Assembly: GCA_964367095.1 (NCBI GenBank)
Contig: CAYIXE010000016.1
Location: 1 to 20,531, forward strand
Length of the DNA: 20,531 nucleotides
Reading direction: 5' to 3'
Source of the DNA: UBA927 sp964367095
GTDB taxonomy: Bacteria > Patescibacteriota > Microgenomatia > UBA10105 > UBA927
Both the position numbers and the translations under genes were made by a program. Positions 7,018 to 15,172 of this stretch are shown here, in pieces. Position 1 is the stretch's first letter. Each line of letters opens with the position of its first letter. The notes under the pieces are model-generated. The model did no database searches, was not told the origin of the DNA, and saw only the letters and a program-made list of their open reading frames with translations.

Positions 7018-8052
7018 CTAGTCATAACCGCGTTTATACTTCCTGTACAAATCAACTACCCGCGTAAAGGCATAAAAAGGGGAAACCGGTATATCAAAGG
7101 CATGCATATACTCAACACTATGTCCCCCGAATCCTTTTTTAAATACCGTTATCCCTTTCCATGGATGTCTTGGATTATTTTCTGACGCTATTCCCCAAAA
7201 ATTATACACGGTCATACCTCGTTTCTTTGCGTCACATAAAGCCTGCCACTGTACAGCAGCTGAAATAGGAACAGGCGCGTTTACCGATGCACCATGATGA
7301 TAAATAGCCTGCGTACCATAATATAAAATTATGGCTGACGCATACGTCTTCCCTTTATATTTCCCCATATAAAGCATAGCTTGATTGCGCTTACTAAATG
7401 CAGTAAATTCTTCTCTAATCCCCTCGTGAGGCACAAATCCATGCCTGTCTGCTGTTTCTTTATACAACGTATCAAATTCCTTCAAGGTTTTGATGTCACG
7501 ACTTGCCACTATTTCAACTCCTTCTTTTTGTGCTCTTCGTATCTCATAACGGGTGGCTTTGCGCATATTTGACAAAAGCTCATCTTGCGAAAAGTTTAAA
7601 TCCAAAACCCAAACATATTCTCCATCCATACGATGAAGAGATGCCGGAATACCGTGAAGATTTTTTCTTATGGTGTCGCTACGATCACCAACGGGTAATT
7701 GCGGACTCATCCTGACAAACCAACAATTATTCTTTCGTGCTACCTCTTTGGTAAATTCTGCAATCTCTTGCCACACTGACTCTGGGGCACGTGGGGAGAG
7801 GATGGGACCGTGCCGCAAATGAACAAACGATCCGCGTCGTGCTGAAACGACATGAGAAAGAAACACAGCGACCAACTCCTCCCCTACATATACTCCAAAA
7901 GGCTTCACCTGCGTTCTTGTCAAAAGAAGTGTTTCATACCAGCTCCAGCTTTGAAACAACGCATTCGGCCCGTGCGTTAATACAAACATCTCCCAAGTGC
8001 CTTTTTCATCAATCAAACGAATAGTCACGTTGTCCTTGGAATTCAGTGTCAT
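7018..8052 (-). CDS. FemAB-family peptidoglycan bridge aminoacyltransferase
   Basis: FemA/FemB/FemX-type enzymes take an amino acid from aminoacyl-tRNA and attach it to the side chain of the third stem-peptide residue of lipid II, building interpeptide bridges at the inner membrane face. The 344-residue product has the double GNAT-like layout: FQSWSWYE (33-40) near the start, a conserved basic helix MRKATRYEIRRAQKEGVEI (163-181), YNFWGI (283-288) and FKKGFGG (304-310). I see no long coiled-coil arm like that of staphylococcal FemA, so it is nearer the short FemX form. Position between a membrane protein gene and dgkA-mraY, in a lipid II operon, supports a role on lipid II. The amino acid used cannot be told. 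Its ATG lies 3 nt after the previous stop without a ribosome site, suggesting coupled translation. Confidence 0.88.
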   Translation of the reverse strand: MTLNSKDNVTIRLIDEKGTWEMFVLTHGPNALFQSWSWYETLLLTRTQVKPFGVYVGEELVAVFLSHVVSARRGSFVHLRHGPILSPRAPESVWQEIAEFTKEVARKNNCWFVRMSPQLPVGDRSDTIRKNLHGIPASLHRMDGEYVWVLDLNFSQDELLSNMRKATRYEIRRAQKEGVEIVASRDIKTLKEFDTLYKETADRHGFVPHEGIREEFTAFSKRNQAMLYMGKYKGKTYASAIILYYGTQAIYHHGASVNAPVPISAAVQWQALCDAKKRGMTVYNFWGIASENNPRHPWKGITVFKKGFGGHSVEYMHAFDIPVSPFYAFTRVVDLYRKYKRGYD

Positions 8053-8055
8053 AAA

Positions 8056-8391
8056 TTATTTAATAAGCGATGAGAATAAGGTCGTGAGGATAGAAAAAAC
8101 AATCGAGCCTACCAATGCCGCACCAAATCCCTCAACATGAAATCCTGATACAAACTGACTTGCCAAAAGAAACATAATTGCGTTTAAGACAAACGTAAAA
8201 AGTCCAAACGTGACGATGGTAACAGGCAAGGTCAAAAGAAAAAGAATGGGCTTTATAAGCGTATTTAATATGGCCATCACAACGACAGAGAGCACTGCTC
8301 CACCAAAACCTGTGATCGTCACACCAGTCACAATCTTTGAAACAAGCATCAGAGACAACGCGGAGATAATAAGATTTGCTATTGTTTTCAT
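8056..8391 (-). CDS. PF04020-type four-helix membrane protein (YvlD / phage holin IV-like)
   Basis: A 111-residue, very hydrophobic protein with four predicted membrane helices (about 2-20, 26-46, 52-76 and 84-108). The core LNTLIKPILFLLTLPVTI (42-59), followed by TFGLFTFVLNA and a Gly-rich GFHVEGFGAALVGS segment, matches the family annotated as mycobacterial four-TM phage holin superfamily IV, to which B. subtilis YvlD belongs. The holin name comes from topology; no lysis role is shown for chromosomal members. Nothing phage-related lies nearby. It stands between the MBL hydrolase (16-nt gap) and the FemAB gene (3-nt gap), so an envelope function is likely but unspecified. Confidence 0.85.
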   Translation of the reverse strand: MKTIANLIISALSLMLVSKIVTGVTITGFGGAVLSVVVMAILNTLIKPILFLLTLPVTIVTFGLFTFVLNAIMFLLASQFVSGFHVEGFGAALVGSIVFSILTTLFSSLIK

Positions 8392-8399
8392 ATATTGTA

Positions 8400-8405
8400 A
8401 GTATA
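8400..8405 (-). promoter_or_regulatory. -10-like box just upstream of the PF04020 gene
   Basis: TATACT on the minus strand, directly after the TAG of the MBL hydrolase gene, ends 8 nt before the ATG at 8391. The downstream context TACAATAT resembles that at dgkA (ACAATGT). A transcript would carry no leader or one of one or two bases. No clear -35 is seen. Confidence 0.4.
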
Positions 8406-8407
8406 CT

Positions 8408-9031
8408 CTAAAACGAAGGTAAATCTCCTACGAGCAACGTTTCACCATGTCCTGAGTATATCTTCACATTTTTCGGCAAACGTAGAATTTTCTCTATACT
8501 TTTTTTTAACTCCTTTGTATCGCTATACCCATGATCTGTACTTCCCACAAAACCATCGGCAAAGAGAAGATCCCCGACAAACACCGCTCTCGTTAATGGC
8601 AAATAGACGCCAATGCTTCCCGGCGTATGTCCTTTTAAATCAAGTATCTCTAAACGCTCTTCACCAAGCATTGATCTATCAAATTTGGCGATATCCAGTA
8701 CATGTTGCGGACCAGGAGGGACAGTGCGATTTTTACTAAAGAAAAGCGCGGTCTTTTGCATTCGATCAAGAAGAAACATATCCTTTTTATGTATATAGAT
8801 AGGCAAGTTCGGAAATAAAACCTCTAAACCAAAGGATCCAAGCACATGGTCAAAATGACCGTGCGTTGCAATCATAGCCAATGGAGTCAGACCCATGGAA
8901 ACGAGTTTTTCACCAATATATTCTGGACTGTCAACCGGGTCTATAATAAGTGCAGTTTTATGGGTCGGATTTGAAATGATATAACAATTACTTGAAAGAT
9001 CACCAAGAACTAGCTTTTGTACGTTATACAT
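8408..9031 (-). CDS. MBL-fold metallohydrolase (glyoxalase II-like)
   Basis: A 207-residue metallo-beta-lactamase-fold hydrolase with the full two-metal ligand set: THGHFDH (56-62) giving H57, H59, D61 and H62, then GHTPGS (134-139) with H135, GD (153-154) with D154, and SGHGE (193-197) with H195. Length and motif spacing match the glyoxalase II-like group (YcbL-type) that cleaves thioesters or related small substrates. The exact substrate cannot be read from sequence. The ATG overlaps the end of the DegT gene by 8 nt, so the two are almost certainly co-translated. Its presence inside a cell wall operon is unexplained; a housekeeping or detoxifying role is as likely as an envelope role. Confidence 0.9.
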   Translation of the reverse strand: MYNVQKLVLGDLSSNCYIISNPTHKTALIIDPVDSPEYIGEKLVSMGLTPLAMIATHGHFDHVLGSFGLEVLFPNLPIYIHKKDMFLLDRMQKTALFFSKNRTVPPGPQHVLDIAKFDRSMLGEERLEILDLKGHTPGSIGVYLPLTRAVFVGDLLFADGFVGSTDHGYSDTKELKKSIEKILRLPKNVKIYSGHGETLLVGDLPSF

Positions 9032-10247
9032 GGCGTAATAAAAATGAATAGACGCGGGCTCTTTCTTTCTCGGTCAATCGGGTAGGCAAATTAAGAATAT
9101 GTTTAGAAACCTCTTCGGCTTTAGGACAACTTCCCTTTCTATACCCAATCGACTCAAAAGAAACTCCTTTGGGATCAATCACATGGCCATACCAGTTCCC
9201 AAGTAGTATTCCGTCTTTTTTGGCGTCTCTTATAAGAGTACTTTTATCCGTAACAAGTATGGGAAATCGCAAGTACGTCGCACCAAAGGGCGTCTCAAAC
9301 GTTTTTATTTTATTACTCTTTGAAATGATAGTTTTATATCCCTTTGTTGTCTCACTTCGCATACGTGTGTATCGATCAAGCTTCTCTAGCTGGTTTAAAA
9401 TAAGTCTTGCTAAAGCATTTGGATATCGCGTCACTAATTCCTTCGGCATTTCTCCGTTGTATTCCATAGGATAAATGGGTAACGTAATAACGCCAATAGC
9501 GCGAAAGCATGCGATAATTGCTTTGCCAATACCAATTCGGTAAAAAGGCAAACTGATTGCAAATATGACAGGGTGTAACAACTGCTTGATGATCCATCCA
9601 TACTGAGCGTGAGGTAATTGTTGTTGTAATTGTTGTAACTTTTTGGATTCAATAGTAAATTTTTTGTTTATTATAGAAACTCCTCCCCATACGCTTGATA
9701 ACACTTTATCCCGACCAAAACTAAAAAACGCTGCATCGGCAAACGTTCCCAATAATTTCTCCCCAACTCTGATGCCAAGGCTATGCGCGCAATCCTCGAT
9801 AAGAATCAGGTTATGCAATTTACAAAAAGAAACTATCGCTTTTATATCAGCCGCAATACCGAACGTATGCTGTATTATCATTGCTTTCGTTTGTAAAGTG
9901 AGCTTTTTTTGAGCATCACCTACATCAATATTTCCTGAGGCATCGATATCGACAAATACTGGCTTGGCACCTGCCCACAACACACCATTTGGCACCGCAA
10001 CACAGGTAAATGCCTGCACCAGTACGTCGTCGCCTTTCCCGATTGAAAAACTTTGTAAAATTGCCGTTTCAGCCATTCTCCCGCTTGAAAATACGACCGC
10101 TGTCTCTACGTTAAAATATGAGCAGAACCACTTTTGTACCGCGAGAATAGCATCTCCCTTTTTCCAAAGCCATGGCATACAAAAAGTCTTTGCGGCAGCA
10201 ACTACATCGTCAAATTCAGTATTTGGAGATAATGATGTTGTAATCAT
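9024..10247 (-). CDS. DegT/DnrJ/EryC1/StrS-family PLP-dependent aminotransferase
   Basis: A 407-residue fold-type I PLP enzyme of the DegT family, most members of which transaminate nucleotide-linked keto sugars. Visible: an N-terminal ring-stacking region with SSGRMAETAIL (54-64), QAFTCVAVPNGVLWAGAKP (78-96), HTFGI (127-131), the PLP-binding EDCAHSLG (151-158) with D152, and SFGRDKVLSSVWGG (176-189) with K181 as the Schiff-base lysine. The motif around the lysine (GRDK) differs from the common HPTK form. A hydrophobic stretch (about 205-250) and a Q/L-rich run (about 199-207) are unusual. It lies between murF and the MBL gene, suggesting a sugar for cell-surface glycan or a wall modification, but the substrate is unknown. 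The start is at ATG 10247 with a weak GAAGGG site. Confidence 0.87.
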   Translation of the reverse strand: MITTSLSPNTEFDDVVAAAKTFCMPWLWKKGDAILAVQKWFCSYFNVETAVVFSSGRMAETAILQSFSIGKGDDVLVQAFTCVAVPNGVLWAGAKPVFVDIDASGNIDVGDAQKKLTLQTKAMIIQHTFGIAADIKAIVSFCKLHNLILIEDCAHSLGIRVGEKLLGTFADAAFFSFGRDKVLSSVWGGVSIINKKFTIESKKLQQLQQQLPHAQYGWIIKQLLHPVIFAISLPFYRIGIGKAIIACFRAIGVITLPIYPMEYNGEMPKELVTRYPNALARLILNQLEKLDRYTRMRSETTKGYKTIISKSNKIKTFETPFGATYLRFPILVTDKSTLIRDAKKDGILLGNWYGHVIDPKGVSFESIGYRKGSCPKAEEVSKHILNLPTRLTEKERARVYSFLLRHV

Positions 10248-10271
10248 GTATACCCTTCTTACCTGATTTTA

Positions 10272-10296
10272 CAACTTTTTCGTAAGAAAAATGTTG
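10272..10296. other. Hairpin in the murF-DegT spacer
   Basis: On the minus strand CAAC-A-TTTTTC and GAAAAAGTTG can form a 10-bp stem with a single bulged A and a four-base loop (TTAC). It starts right after the murF TAG. It is AT-rich and not followed by a U run in either direction, so it does not look like a classical intrinsic terminator. It may protect mRNA ends or mark a processing point between murF and the accessory genes. Confidence 0.5.
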
Positions 10297-11808
10297 CTAA
10301 ATCGGTCTAGAAGGAGTTATGCGCGGAACAATTCCGATTGTGAAGGGTATAATGCGTGATAAAACAAGACCTGATGATTTTCCTTTAAATAACACAGCAT
10401 CTTTTGATTTTATATGTGTTCTTAGATATGTCGCGGCCTTATCGATTGATAAAATCTGTACCTGACAATTTGTATTAACTGATCGAATTCCTTTGATAAA
10501 GTCGTCCGACCAATCTTCTCCCACAAGAATTACTTCATCACACACTTTAGCAGCTGTGCAGCCAACGTCATAATGACTACTTTTAGCGTATGTCCCCAAT
10601 TCAATCATCGGCGCAAATACCAATATCTTTCTTTTTTCGTACATGGCAAGCACTGCTATCGCGGCTTTTGCCGCATCAGGATTATTGTTAAACGTATCAT
10701 CTATAAACACACTGTCGTGTATCCCAAGTTTTTCTTCCAATACGTGAGAAACGGGATGTATGAGCTTGACGGCGCGCACTGCTTTATCCATGGGCATGCC
10801 CGCAGCAACCACAGCCGCTATAGCACAGGCTATATTTATTGCTTGGTGCTCACCAACCACGGATGCACTTACATCAAGGCTCTCATCATTATGGATAATC
10901 TCAAAAGAAAGTCGTGATTTCGTTGGAGTACTATTTGAAATTTCAAATGCTTCACGATCCTCTCCTATTTTTCCTTTTTCTTTTCTCCGTACTGACCATA
11001 CCTTTTTACCGTCACGCATGGCCCATTCTGATAGTGTGCGCACTCTACTATCGTCATAATTTAAAATAACTATATTTTTGCCGGACAAATTTTCTACCAA
11101 CTCATATTTGGCCTTCATCGTCGTCTCAATAGTGCCAAATAAATCTTGATGTTGTGGATTGATGGCAAGAATTATACCTATTTGCGGTCGCACCATCCGA
11201 CACATAGCACTTATTTCTCCAAGTTTGTATGCACCCATTTCTACGACAAAAATTTTATGTTCGGGTTTTAAATTTTTTAAAATAACTTCCGCTATACCTA
11301 TAGGAGAATTTTTACTCGCTTCAGTCTTAAGCGTTGGCACAAACTCAGAAAGAATCGTTGAAAGATATTCTTTCGTAGACGTTTTTCCATAACTCCCAGT
11401 GATACCGATGACTAATAAATCAGTTCGCTTCCGCATGATGGCCGACGCTTGAAATATTTGCCATAAATGATACGCGCTCATGGGAAGGTACGAAAGAAAT
11501 ACAACGCCTGCGGTCATTGGGAAAGAAAGAAGATCAATAAACAAAATCGACAGAATGCTCCTGTCTGTAAACATATACAAAACGCTTAACAATAGTATAC
11601 TGACGGCTACAACACTTAAACTTCTAAACGATCTTGGGGGCAATCGAAAAGAAGGAAACAGTATTTTTTTGCCTTGCTTTGTTTTTAAATGGATACGCAT
11701 CCTGTCCCAACGGTATTCTTTTATCCACCACAACGATGTCCAACTGAATATATTGCAAACGATGCGCACCATCCAAAGAAAAGAAAGAAAAATGATGAGA
11801 ATATTCAT
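10297..11808 (-). CDS. murF: Membrane-anchored MurF-type ligase (UDP-MurNAc-tripeptide:D-Ala-D-Ala ligase)
   Basis: MurF joins D-Ala-D-Ala to the UDP-MurNAc tripeptide using ATP. The 503-residue product is longer than typical MurF (about 450). Its first ~125 residues are not the usual substrate-binding domain but a membrane module with hydrophobic segments at about 2-24, 64-80 and 84-110, separated by a basic loop containing IKEYRWDRM (29-37). The ATPase domain follows with P-loop GITGSYGKTST (135-145), VVEMG (188-192) and NPQHQDLFG (217-225). The C-terminal ligase domain includes DDTFNNNPDA (near 370), the counterpart of the MurF DDSYNANP block. Membrane-anchored forms of this kind occur in Candidate Phyla bacteria, as I recall. 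It starts 12 nt after the hydrolase stop. Confidence 0.88.
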   Translation of the reverse strand: MNILIIFLSFLWMVRIVCNIFSWTSLWWIKEYRWDRMRIHLKTKQGKKILFPSFRLPPRSFRSLSVVAVSILLLSVLYMFTDRSILSILFIDLLSFPMTAGVVFLSYLPMSAYHLWQIFQASAIMRKRTDLLVIGITGSYGKTSTKEYLSTILSEFVPTLKTEASKNSPIGIAEVILKNLKPEHKIFVVEMGAYKLGEISAMCRMVRPQIGIILAINPQHQDLFGTIETTMKAKYELVENLSGKNIVILNYDDSRVRTLSEWAMRDGKKVWSVRRKEKGKIGEDREAFEISNSTPTKSRLSFEIIHNDESLDVSASVVGEHQAINIACAIAAVVAAGMPMDKAVRAVKLIHPVSHVLEEKLGIHDSVFIDDTFNNNPDAAKAAIAVLAMYEKRKILVFAPMIELGTYAKSSHYDVGCTAAKVCDEVILVGEDWSDDFIKGIRSVNTNCQVQILSIDKAATYLRTHIKSKDAVLFKGKSSGLVLSRIIPFTIGIVPRITPSRPI

Positions 11809-11820
11809 ACGTTTGAAAAA

Positions 11821-12546
11821 CTAGATTGTACCTTTTAAAAATGCTTGTACATACGAGACAAACACCTTTGACTCTTTAAATGGTGCACCATGATCAGCTT
11901 CTGCAATTACTTTCACCGTTGCCGTAGGCATCACTTCTGCCATACGATGCATAATAGACAAAGGCACCATCACATCAAACTCGCCCCACAGTAATAGACA
12001 GGGTACCCTTACAGATTGCATAGGAAGAAGCAAATCATCAACTACGACGTTTTTAAACGTTTGCTTCATCGAGCCTTCTGCCTTAAAAAATTCTCTCGAA
12101 CCGGATGCGTAATATAAGAGCCTCTTGGCCCAATCCTGAAAAATAGAAAGCGGCGGAATAGAAAAAATAAAAGTACCAATTTTGGCAAGAATAAAAAAGA
12201 ACAACATTTTGCGTTTGAGTACCGGACTAAATCCTGGCGTACCGGAGAGAACAAGATGGCTAACCATGGAAGGATAAAGCTGTACAAATTTCAATGCGAC
12301 TCTGCCTCCAAATGAGTGCCCGACAAGTATTGCTTCTTTAATGCCATGCGTATCAAGGTATCGTTTCAAAAACTCAGCATAGTCAACGACATGCCACGGC
12401 GTTTTTGGTGATGGTTCTCCCCCAAATCCGGGAAAATCAAATGAATGGACACGAAATCCCGCTTTGGAAAACGCTTCAAAAAGAGGCGTAAATGTGGCCT
12501 TTGATAAATTCCATCCGTGAAGCAAGACGACGTCTGTAGGTTTCAT
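11821..12546 (-). CDS. Alpha/beta-hydrolase fold protein
   Basis: A 241-residue alpha/beta hydrolase with a full catalytic triad: oxyanion HGW (10-12), nucleophile elbow GHSFGG (76-81) with S78, acid D191 in GEFDVMVP, and H219 in EADHGAP. A lid region (about 105-170) is hydrophobic (FFFILAKIGTFIFSIPPLSIF, 116-136, contains no charge except one Lys) and could contact lipid or membrane. No signal peptide is present, so it acts in the cytoplasm or at the inner membrane face. The start codon overlaps the nucleotidyltransferase stop as ATGA. Substrate unknown; an esterase or thioesterase role on a lipid-linked precursor is only a guess from its neighbours. Confidence 0.88.
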   Translation of the reverse strand: MKPTDVVLLHGWNLSKATFTPLFEAFSKAGFRVHSFDFPGFGGEPSPKTPWHVVDYAEFLKRYLDTHGIKEAILVGHSFGGRVALKFVQLYPSMVSHLVLSGTPGFSPVLKRKMLFFFILAKIGTFIFSIPPLSIFQDWAKRLLYYASGSREFFKAEGSMKQTFKNVVVDDLLLPMQSVRVPCLLLWGEFDVMVPLSIMHRMAEVMPTATVKVIAEADHGAPFKESKVFVSYVQAFLKGTI

Positions 12547-13832
12547 ATCTTGACATGAAATTGCTTTCTCGATTCAATATCTATACGACGCGTATTCTTT
12601 TTTACGGTATACGATGGTCGATTTCCTACACAAAATGAAGAGGAAGGTACATCTTCCACAATGGTTATCCCGGCCCCAATGCTTGAATCTGATCCAATCT
12701 TAATACCCGGCATGATACTCACATTCACGCCAATCCGTACGTGACTACCAATCATCGCCCCGCACTTATTCTTTTGTGTTGATCCAATATCTTGTTCATC
12801 AAGCCGAAGATTGGCAAGAACAGAACCAGAGCCCATACTTATATCCGATTCCAACACACTATCTCCTATGTAATTAGAGTGAAACCAACAATCATCACCG
12901 ATATAACTTCGTGTGATATCAGTATTAAACCCTGTCACACATCGGAAACCGATATGAGAAGCTCTTATAATATTGTTATTACCGATAATTGATCCCTTGC
13001 CAATATAACAAGGGCCGATAATTTTCGTATTTTCATAAATCGTGACGTTATCCTCTATGTACACGTTTCCTTCTAAGATGACATTTTTTTTGATCTCAAC
13101 GTTTCTCCCAATTTTTGGAGGCAACTGAGACAACAGCATTGCATTCACGTCCAATACATGCCACGGATATTTAAGCGGCGCCCATAATCCATCGTAGGAG
13201 ACCATGCAGACTTTATGATCTTTCATATATAAAGAAAATGCTTGTTCATACATATCATCTTTTAATGATTTCACTTCTTTAAATAATGACGTAAATGCGC
13301 AAAGCTCCGGGAAAAAATGAAAAACGAGATTTACTCGATCACTTGGTTCATTTCCTTTTCCCGGCTTTTCAACAATTTCCACTACTCTTCCATCATCAAT
13401 TTTTAAATACCCGCCATCAAAATATTTGCTGACTTGTTTCCCCACAACCCATGGGGATTCCTTCATCGCTTCAGTAAAAAGTTTCGAATAGAAACCAAGA
13501 TCAACGACATCTTCGGCGTTAACAATTAGCACGGGATTATTATTACCAATACTATCTGCGGCACGAGAAACTGCTTCAGCCATTCCTTTGGGCTCGGGCT
13601 GAACGACGGTACGAACGGCAAGCTTAGAAAACGTAAAAGCAGAAATATGTACGTTATCCTCAGGCCTACAAACAATAACCGCTTCTCTAAACCCTGCATT
13701 CTCAAAAAGAGCTATATTGTGCTCAAGAAGCGATGTGCCCATAAAAGAAAAAAAGTCTTTGGAGCGTGTCATTGGCCAAAAGCGCTTTCCTGCACCTCCT
13801 GCAAGGATTAAGAGAATCGGTAATTTTTTCAT
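12543..13832 (-). CDS. GlmU-like bifunctional sugar-1-phosphate nucleotidyltransferase/acyltransferase
   Basis: Two-domain protein of 429 residues. The N-terminal nucleotidyltransferase domain (1-235) has the signature LAGGAGKRFWPMTRSK (10-25), QPEPKGMAEAV (78-88), the metal-binding NAEDVVD (105-111), and YPWHVLDVN (222-230). The C-terminal domain (about 240-395) is a left-handed beta helix with hexapeptide turns, for example IGRNVEI, IGPCYIG, IGSHVRIG and IGSDSSIGAG, as in GlmU acetyltransferase. The architecture is closest to the archaeal-type Glc-1-P/GlcNAc-1-P nucleotidyltransferases. With murA directly downstream on the chromosome map and upstream in transcription, the likely job is making UDP-GlcNAc for MurA and MurG. 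It overlaps murA by ATGA. A role in another nucleotide sugar is possible, so no gene symbol is given. Confidence 0.87.
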   Translation of the reverse strand: MKKLPILLILAGGAGKRFWPMTRSKDFFSFMGTSLLEHNIALFENAGFREAVIVCRPEDNVHISAFTFSKLAVRTVVQPEPKGMAEAVSRAADSIGNNNPVLIVNAEDVVDLGFYSKLFTEAMKESPWVVGKQVSKYFDGGYLKIDDGRVVEIVEKPGKGNEPSDRVNLVFHFFPELCAFTSLFKEVKSLKDDMYEQAFSLYMKDHKVCMVSYDGLWAPLKYPWHVLDVNAMLLSQLPPKIGRNVEIKKNVILEGNVYIEDNVTIYENTKIIGPCYIGKGSIIGNNNIIRASHIGFRCVTGFNTDITRSYIGDDCWFHSNYIGDSVLESDISMGSGSVLANLRLDEQDIGSTQKNKCGAMIGSHVRIGVNVSIMPGIKIGSDSSIGAGITIVEDVPSSSFCVGNRPSYTVKKNTRRIDIESRKQFHVKI

Positions 13833-15166
13833 TCTTCCTCCTTTATGCGTACTATATCAGCTCCCAGTGCTTGTAATCGTTCGACGATATGTTCATATCC
13901 GCGATCCATCTGTTCTACGCCATGCACATAACTTTTGCCTTTCGCGGTAAGGGCTGCAAGAACGAGTGTTGCTCCAGCACGCAGGTCATGCATGGATAAT
14001 ACCGCGTTGTGAAGCTCAGTTTTTCCAACTATACGAATAGCTTGCTGACTCTCGACTGATTTGTCTGCCCAATTGAAATTATAATAGGAAGAAGGATTGG
14101 CAATCTCCGGAGTGAAATATTCAATTTTTGCTCCCATTTTATGAAGCTCAGACACATAGCTAAATCGGCTTTCAAATACCGTCTCATGCAAGGTAGATAC
14201 GCCGTCTGCCTGCGTCATAAGCACTGACCACGGTCCTTGCCAATCAGTCATAAACTTAGGATGGGGGGCAGTCACGACATCTGTCGCAGTTATGGTACCA
14301 CTTACCAAGCTATAACGCGTTTCTGCCTCAGAGATAGTACTTACTAATCCACCTGCTTTGGTAAAATACTCTAAAAACATCTTTAAATGTTGAGGCCTTG
14401 AGTCATGCACCGTAATATTTCCTCCTGTAATTGCAGCGGCAATAGCAAAAGTCACCTCTTCATTTCGATCCGGCATTATCCTGTAAGAACAACCATGTAA
14501 ACTACTTACACCCGTCACAACAATCTGTCGTGGCATAGGACGTTTGATAGAAGCACCCATAGCGATAAGAAGAGAAATCAAATCATCAATCTCAACTTCT
14601 TCTGCTGCATTATCAATGATGGTCTCTCCTTTCGCTAACACTGCAGCAAGGAGAATAGTTTCTGTACCAGTGTGCGTATTTTTAGGAAATGTAATATGCG
14701 CGCCATGAAGGTTATCAGCCTTGGCGTAAAAATAACCATCATCCGAGTTATACGTAATTTCAGCACCCATATCGCGTAACGCTTGTATATGTCGATCAAT
14801 GGGACGTGCGCCTATGCGACATCCCCCTGGATTTGGAATTTTCGCGTCACCAAATCGAGATAAGAGAGGGCCTAGTAACATCGCTGACGTCCGTATCCTA
14901 GCGCCAAGATCGAACGGCACGGTAGTACTCTCTACTCCTACATGGTTTATTGTGACTTCATGATCCGCCCACGTATGTTGTATTCCCATCTTTGAAAGCA
15001 ACTCCAACAGAAGATGTACGTCATGAATATGCGGCATATTGGAAAGTATGAGCGGTTCATCCGTCAAAAGCGATGCGACAAGCGCTTTGACGGCTACGTT
15101 TTTTGCTCCAGCTATCGTAACTTCTCCGATAAGTGGTTTGCCCCCTTCAATGATAAAAGTTTCCAT
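13829..15166 (-). CDS. murA: UDP-GlcNAc 1-carboxyvinyltransferase MurA
   Basis: MurA transfers enolpyruvate from PEP to UDP-GlcNAc, the first committed step of peptidoglycan synthesis. The 445-residue product has the usual length (E. coli 419) and repeated inside-out alpha/beta fold. Visible: AGAKN (19-23) with K22, the flexible active loop NPGGCRIGARPIDRH (112-126) with catalytic C116 and R121, TAPHPKFMTDWQ (299-310) with D308, and DLRAGATLV (394-402) with R396. Because the catalytic Cys is present rather than Asp, the enzyme should be fosfomycin-sensitive by family rule. MurZ-type paralogues exist in some bacteria, but this is the only copy here and sits next to murB. The ATG is 6 nt after the murB stop; a GGAG lies a rather long 14 nt upstream. 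Confidence 0.97.
   Translation of the reverse strand: METFIIEGGKPLIGEVTIAGAKNVAVKALVASLLTDEPLILSNMPHIHDVHLLLELLSKMGIQHTWADHEVTINHVGVESTTVPFDLGARIRTSAMLLGPLLSRFGDAKIPNPGGCRIGARPIDRHIQALRDMGAEITYNSDDGYFYAKADNLHGAHITFPKNTHTGTETILLAAVLAKGETIIDNAAEEVEIDDLISLLIAMGASIKRPMPRQIVVTGVSSLHGCSYRIMPDRNEEVTFAIAAAITGGNITVHDSRPQHLKMFLEYFTKAGGLVSTISEAETRYSLVSGTITATDVVTAPHPKFMTDWQGPWSVLMTQADGVSTLHETVFESRFSYVSELHKMGAKIEYFTPEIANPSSYYNFNWADKSVESQQAIRIVGKTELHNAVLSMHDLRAGATLVLAALTAKGKSYVHGVEQMDRGYEHIVERLQALGADIVRIKEEE
13837..13843 (-). promoter_or_regulatory. Strong Shine-Dalgarno of the GlmU-like gene
   Basis: AAGGAGG lies 4 nt upstream of the ATG at 13832, within the last codons of murA. It is the best ribosome site in the window and shows that this organism uses Shine-Dalgarno pairing, which makes the many starts without one more notable. 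Confidence 0.85.
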
Positions 15167-15172
15167 AAATAA

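Noticed and set aside
8056..8391. Phage holin or prophage remnant
   Set aside because: The holin label is a family name. No integrase, lysin, structural phage gene or attachment site is nearby, and the gene is embedded in the operon.
9608..9640. TTGTTGTAATTGTTGTAA low-complexity repeat
   Set aside because: It is coding sequence for a Q/L-rich stretch of the DegT enzyme, remains in frame, and is too short to call a repeat element.
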